This document shows positions 47,158 through 48,476 of a DNA stretch of 48,476 bases, in pieces. The position numbers and the translations under genes were made by a program. The notes below the pieces were generated by a model, which saw only the letters and a list, made by a program, of their open reading frames with translations, had not been told where the DNA came from and made no database searches. Origin of the DNA: Bacillota bacterium (GTDB lineage: Bacteria; Bacillota; Clostridia; Christensenellales; SZUA-584); contig JAEZHF010000058.1 in NCBI GenBank assembly GCA_023416745.1, positions 1 to 48,476 of the forward strand, given 5' to 3'. The first letter of the stretch is position 1, and every line of letters starts with the position of its first letter.

Positions 47158-48476
47158 CCTGCAAACCCTTCCTTCATATAGACTTTATGAAGCAGTTCGA
47201 TAACGTCCTTGTATACCTCAAAATAGGGCGCGTATTTCGCATGCCGTGCCATATCCGGCTGAACCGTTTCATCGATTCTGGTTACCTTGAGTATGGGCTC
47301 CTCGATGCTGCTGAACAGACCCACGCCGTAGCCCGCGATCACCGCCGAGCCGATCAGCGCGCTGTCTGACGCCTTGAGCTTGGCCACCGGTACGCCCAGC
47401 ACATCGCTTTTGATGGACAGGAACAGCGGGCTCTTGGCGCCGCCGCCGATGGCGTACATCACCTTTAAATCCGCGCCGGGATAAAGCTGCCCCGCCACCT
47501 CCTGATAATACCGGTACTCGTACGCGATGCTTTCCATGACGGAACGCCACATGTGCGCGCGCTTGTGCGTGAACTTGAGACCCACCCAGCTGCCGCGCAC
47601 ATACGGGTCGTTGGGCGTCACGCGCCCGCCGAAATGCGGCACGAACACCAGCCCGTCCGAGCCGGCGCTTACGTCCTTCGCCTCCGCCGACAGGTCGTCA
47701 TAGCTCATGCTGACGCCCGCGCCCGTCAGTTCATCCCGGAACCACCGCAGACACAGCCCGCCGCCGTTGATGAAGGCCAGCGGCTGCCATCCGCCGTCGA
47801 TGACGGAACGCATCTGCATGAACGTGCCTGTCATGGTGTCCGGCTGATAGCTGTCCGCGAAGAAGCTGAACACAGAAGCGGTGCCGCCCACGTCGTAGGC
47901 CATGCCGGGCTTAATGATGCCCGCGCCCAGCGCCGTCGCGGCCTGGTCTCCCGCGCCCGCCACCACCGGCATACCCTCTTTGAGGCCGGTCAGTGCGGCA
48001 AAGTCCTTGCTGATCTTGCCCACCACATCGTACGGCGCCTTGATATCCGGCAGTTTGTTTCTGTCGATGCCGAACGGCTCCATGAGCTCATCGGCCCACG
48101 TTTTGTTCAGGTTGTCCGCAAAACCGGTAAAGTGCAGGTTGGTATAGTCGATATACGCGTCGTCCGCTTTCAGTCCGCACATCCGGCCTATCACGTAAAC
48201 GTTGGGTTCCACGTATTTCGCTGTCTTTGCATAAACGTCCGGATGCTCGTTCTTCCACCATACGATCTTGGGACCATGATCATACGTAACCGGCGCGCCT
48301 GTCAGCTCAATCGTGCGGCGGCCGATACGCTCCTTCATCATGCCCATGTATTTCTCGCAGCGTACATCCAGCCACGAATCGTAGTACATGGATGCGTTCC
48401 AGTCCTTATCCACGCCCATGATGCAGCCGGGTTCACGCCCGGACATCTGGCTGTCGATGCCGACGGAAACGATATC
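47154..48476 (-). CDS. FGGY-family carbohydrate kinase (5' end outside window)
   Basis: C-terminal 440 or so residues of a sugar kinase; the frame is still open at the right edge, so the N-terminal phosphate loop is missing. Visible: GIDSQMSGREPGCIMGVDKDW, GAGDQAATALGAGI, DVGGTASVFSF, FVPHFGGRVTPNDPYVRGSW and the ATP-binding AIGGGAKSPLFLSIKSDVLG. It is similar in layout to the kinase at 37517-39040 (shared VDKDWN, GAGD and GGGAxS), so they are probably paralogues acting on related sugars or polyols. Its TGA overlaps the TTG start of the DeoR gene. The nearby importer probably supplies the substrate. Confidence 0.92.
   Translation of the reverse strand, partial: DIVSVGIDSQMSGREPGCIMGVDKDWNASMYYDSWLDVRCEKYMGMMKERIGRRTIELTGAPVTYDHGPKIVWWKNEHPDVYAKTAKYVEPNVYVIGRMCGLKADDAYIDYTNLHFTGFADNLNKTWADELMEPFGIDRNKLPDIKAPYDVVGKISKDFAALTGLKEGMPVVAGAGDQAATALGAGIIKPGMAYDVGGTASVFSFFADSYQPDTMTGTFMQMRSVIDGGWQPLAFINGGGLCLRWFRDELTGAGVSMSYDDLSAEAKDVSAGSDGLVFVPHFGGRVTPNDPYVRGSWVGLKFTHKRAHMWRSVMESIAYEYRYYQEVAGQLYPGADLKVMYAIGGGAKSPLFLSIKSDVLGVPVAKLKASDSALIGSAVIAGYGVGLFSSIEEPILKVTRIDETVQPDMARHAKYAPYFEVYKDVIELLHKVYMKEGFAG

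Overview
The window looks like chromosome of an anaerobic, endospore-forming member of the class Clostridia. A GerA-type germination operon implies endospores. An oxygen-sensitive 4-hydroxybutyryl-CoA dehydratase with its full set of cluster ligands implies strict anaerobiosis. Strong AGGAGG ribosome sites, high-G+C coding DNA with AT-rich promoters, and occasional TTG/GTG starts fit a high-G+C clostridial lineage. The species cannot be named from the sequence.

Bases 1-2787 (minus strand) hold a class II aldolase and two tandem Gfo/Idh/MocA oxidoreductases, with their own extended -10 promoter and a leader of hairpin repeats. Bases 2843-14491 (minus) form one 11-gene operon: glycerol-dehydrogenase-like protein, GntR regulator, zinc dehydrogenase, 4-hydroxybutyrate dehydrogenase, 4-hydroxybutyryl-CoA dehydratase, split transketolase, thiolase, crotonase, 3-hydroxybutyryl-CoA dehydrogenase and an iron alcohol dehydrogenase. 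Its promoter carries three GTRTAC sites at exact 20-bp steps, and an intrinsic terminator closes it. The enzymes can connect 4-hydroxybutyrate, via crotonyl-CoA, to acetyl-CoA. Placing a transketolase and several polyol-type dehydrogenases in the same transcript is unusual and is the best candidate here for a new pathway.

Bases 14.5-17.8 kb are AT-richer accessory DNA: a frameshifted duplicated small protein, DUF1801 and DUF2200 proteins, a VanZ-like protein and an IS3-family element inserted at the VanZ 3' end. Bases 17.9-23.6 kb carry a C45-type Ntn acyltransferase/hydrolase (minus) and a ger operon in the order AB-AC-AA (plus).

Bases 23.6-48.5 kb are a series of carbohydrate/polyol modules. 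They are: (i) a shikimate-dehydrogenase-like protein, cupin glucose-6-phosphate isomerase, 2-hydroxyacid dehydrogenase and KDPG aldolase; (ii) an SDR and glycerol kinase, divergent from an RpiR regulator with two zinc dehydrogenases; (iii) a class II aldolase, two FGGY kinases, a UroD-like protein and a zinc dehydrogenase; (iv) a ribose-type ABC importer; (v) a membrane protein of unknown function; (vi) a DeoR regulator overlapping a further FGGY kinase cut by the window end. A tiny Cys/Gly-rich protein with a duplicated core lies between (ii) and (iii).

Together the window reads as sugar-alcohol or sugar-acid uptake, oxidation, phosphorylation and aldol cleavage beside a C4 acyl-CoA fermentation route. 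I saw no rRNA, tRNA, CRISPR array or phage genes.
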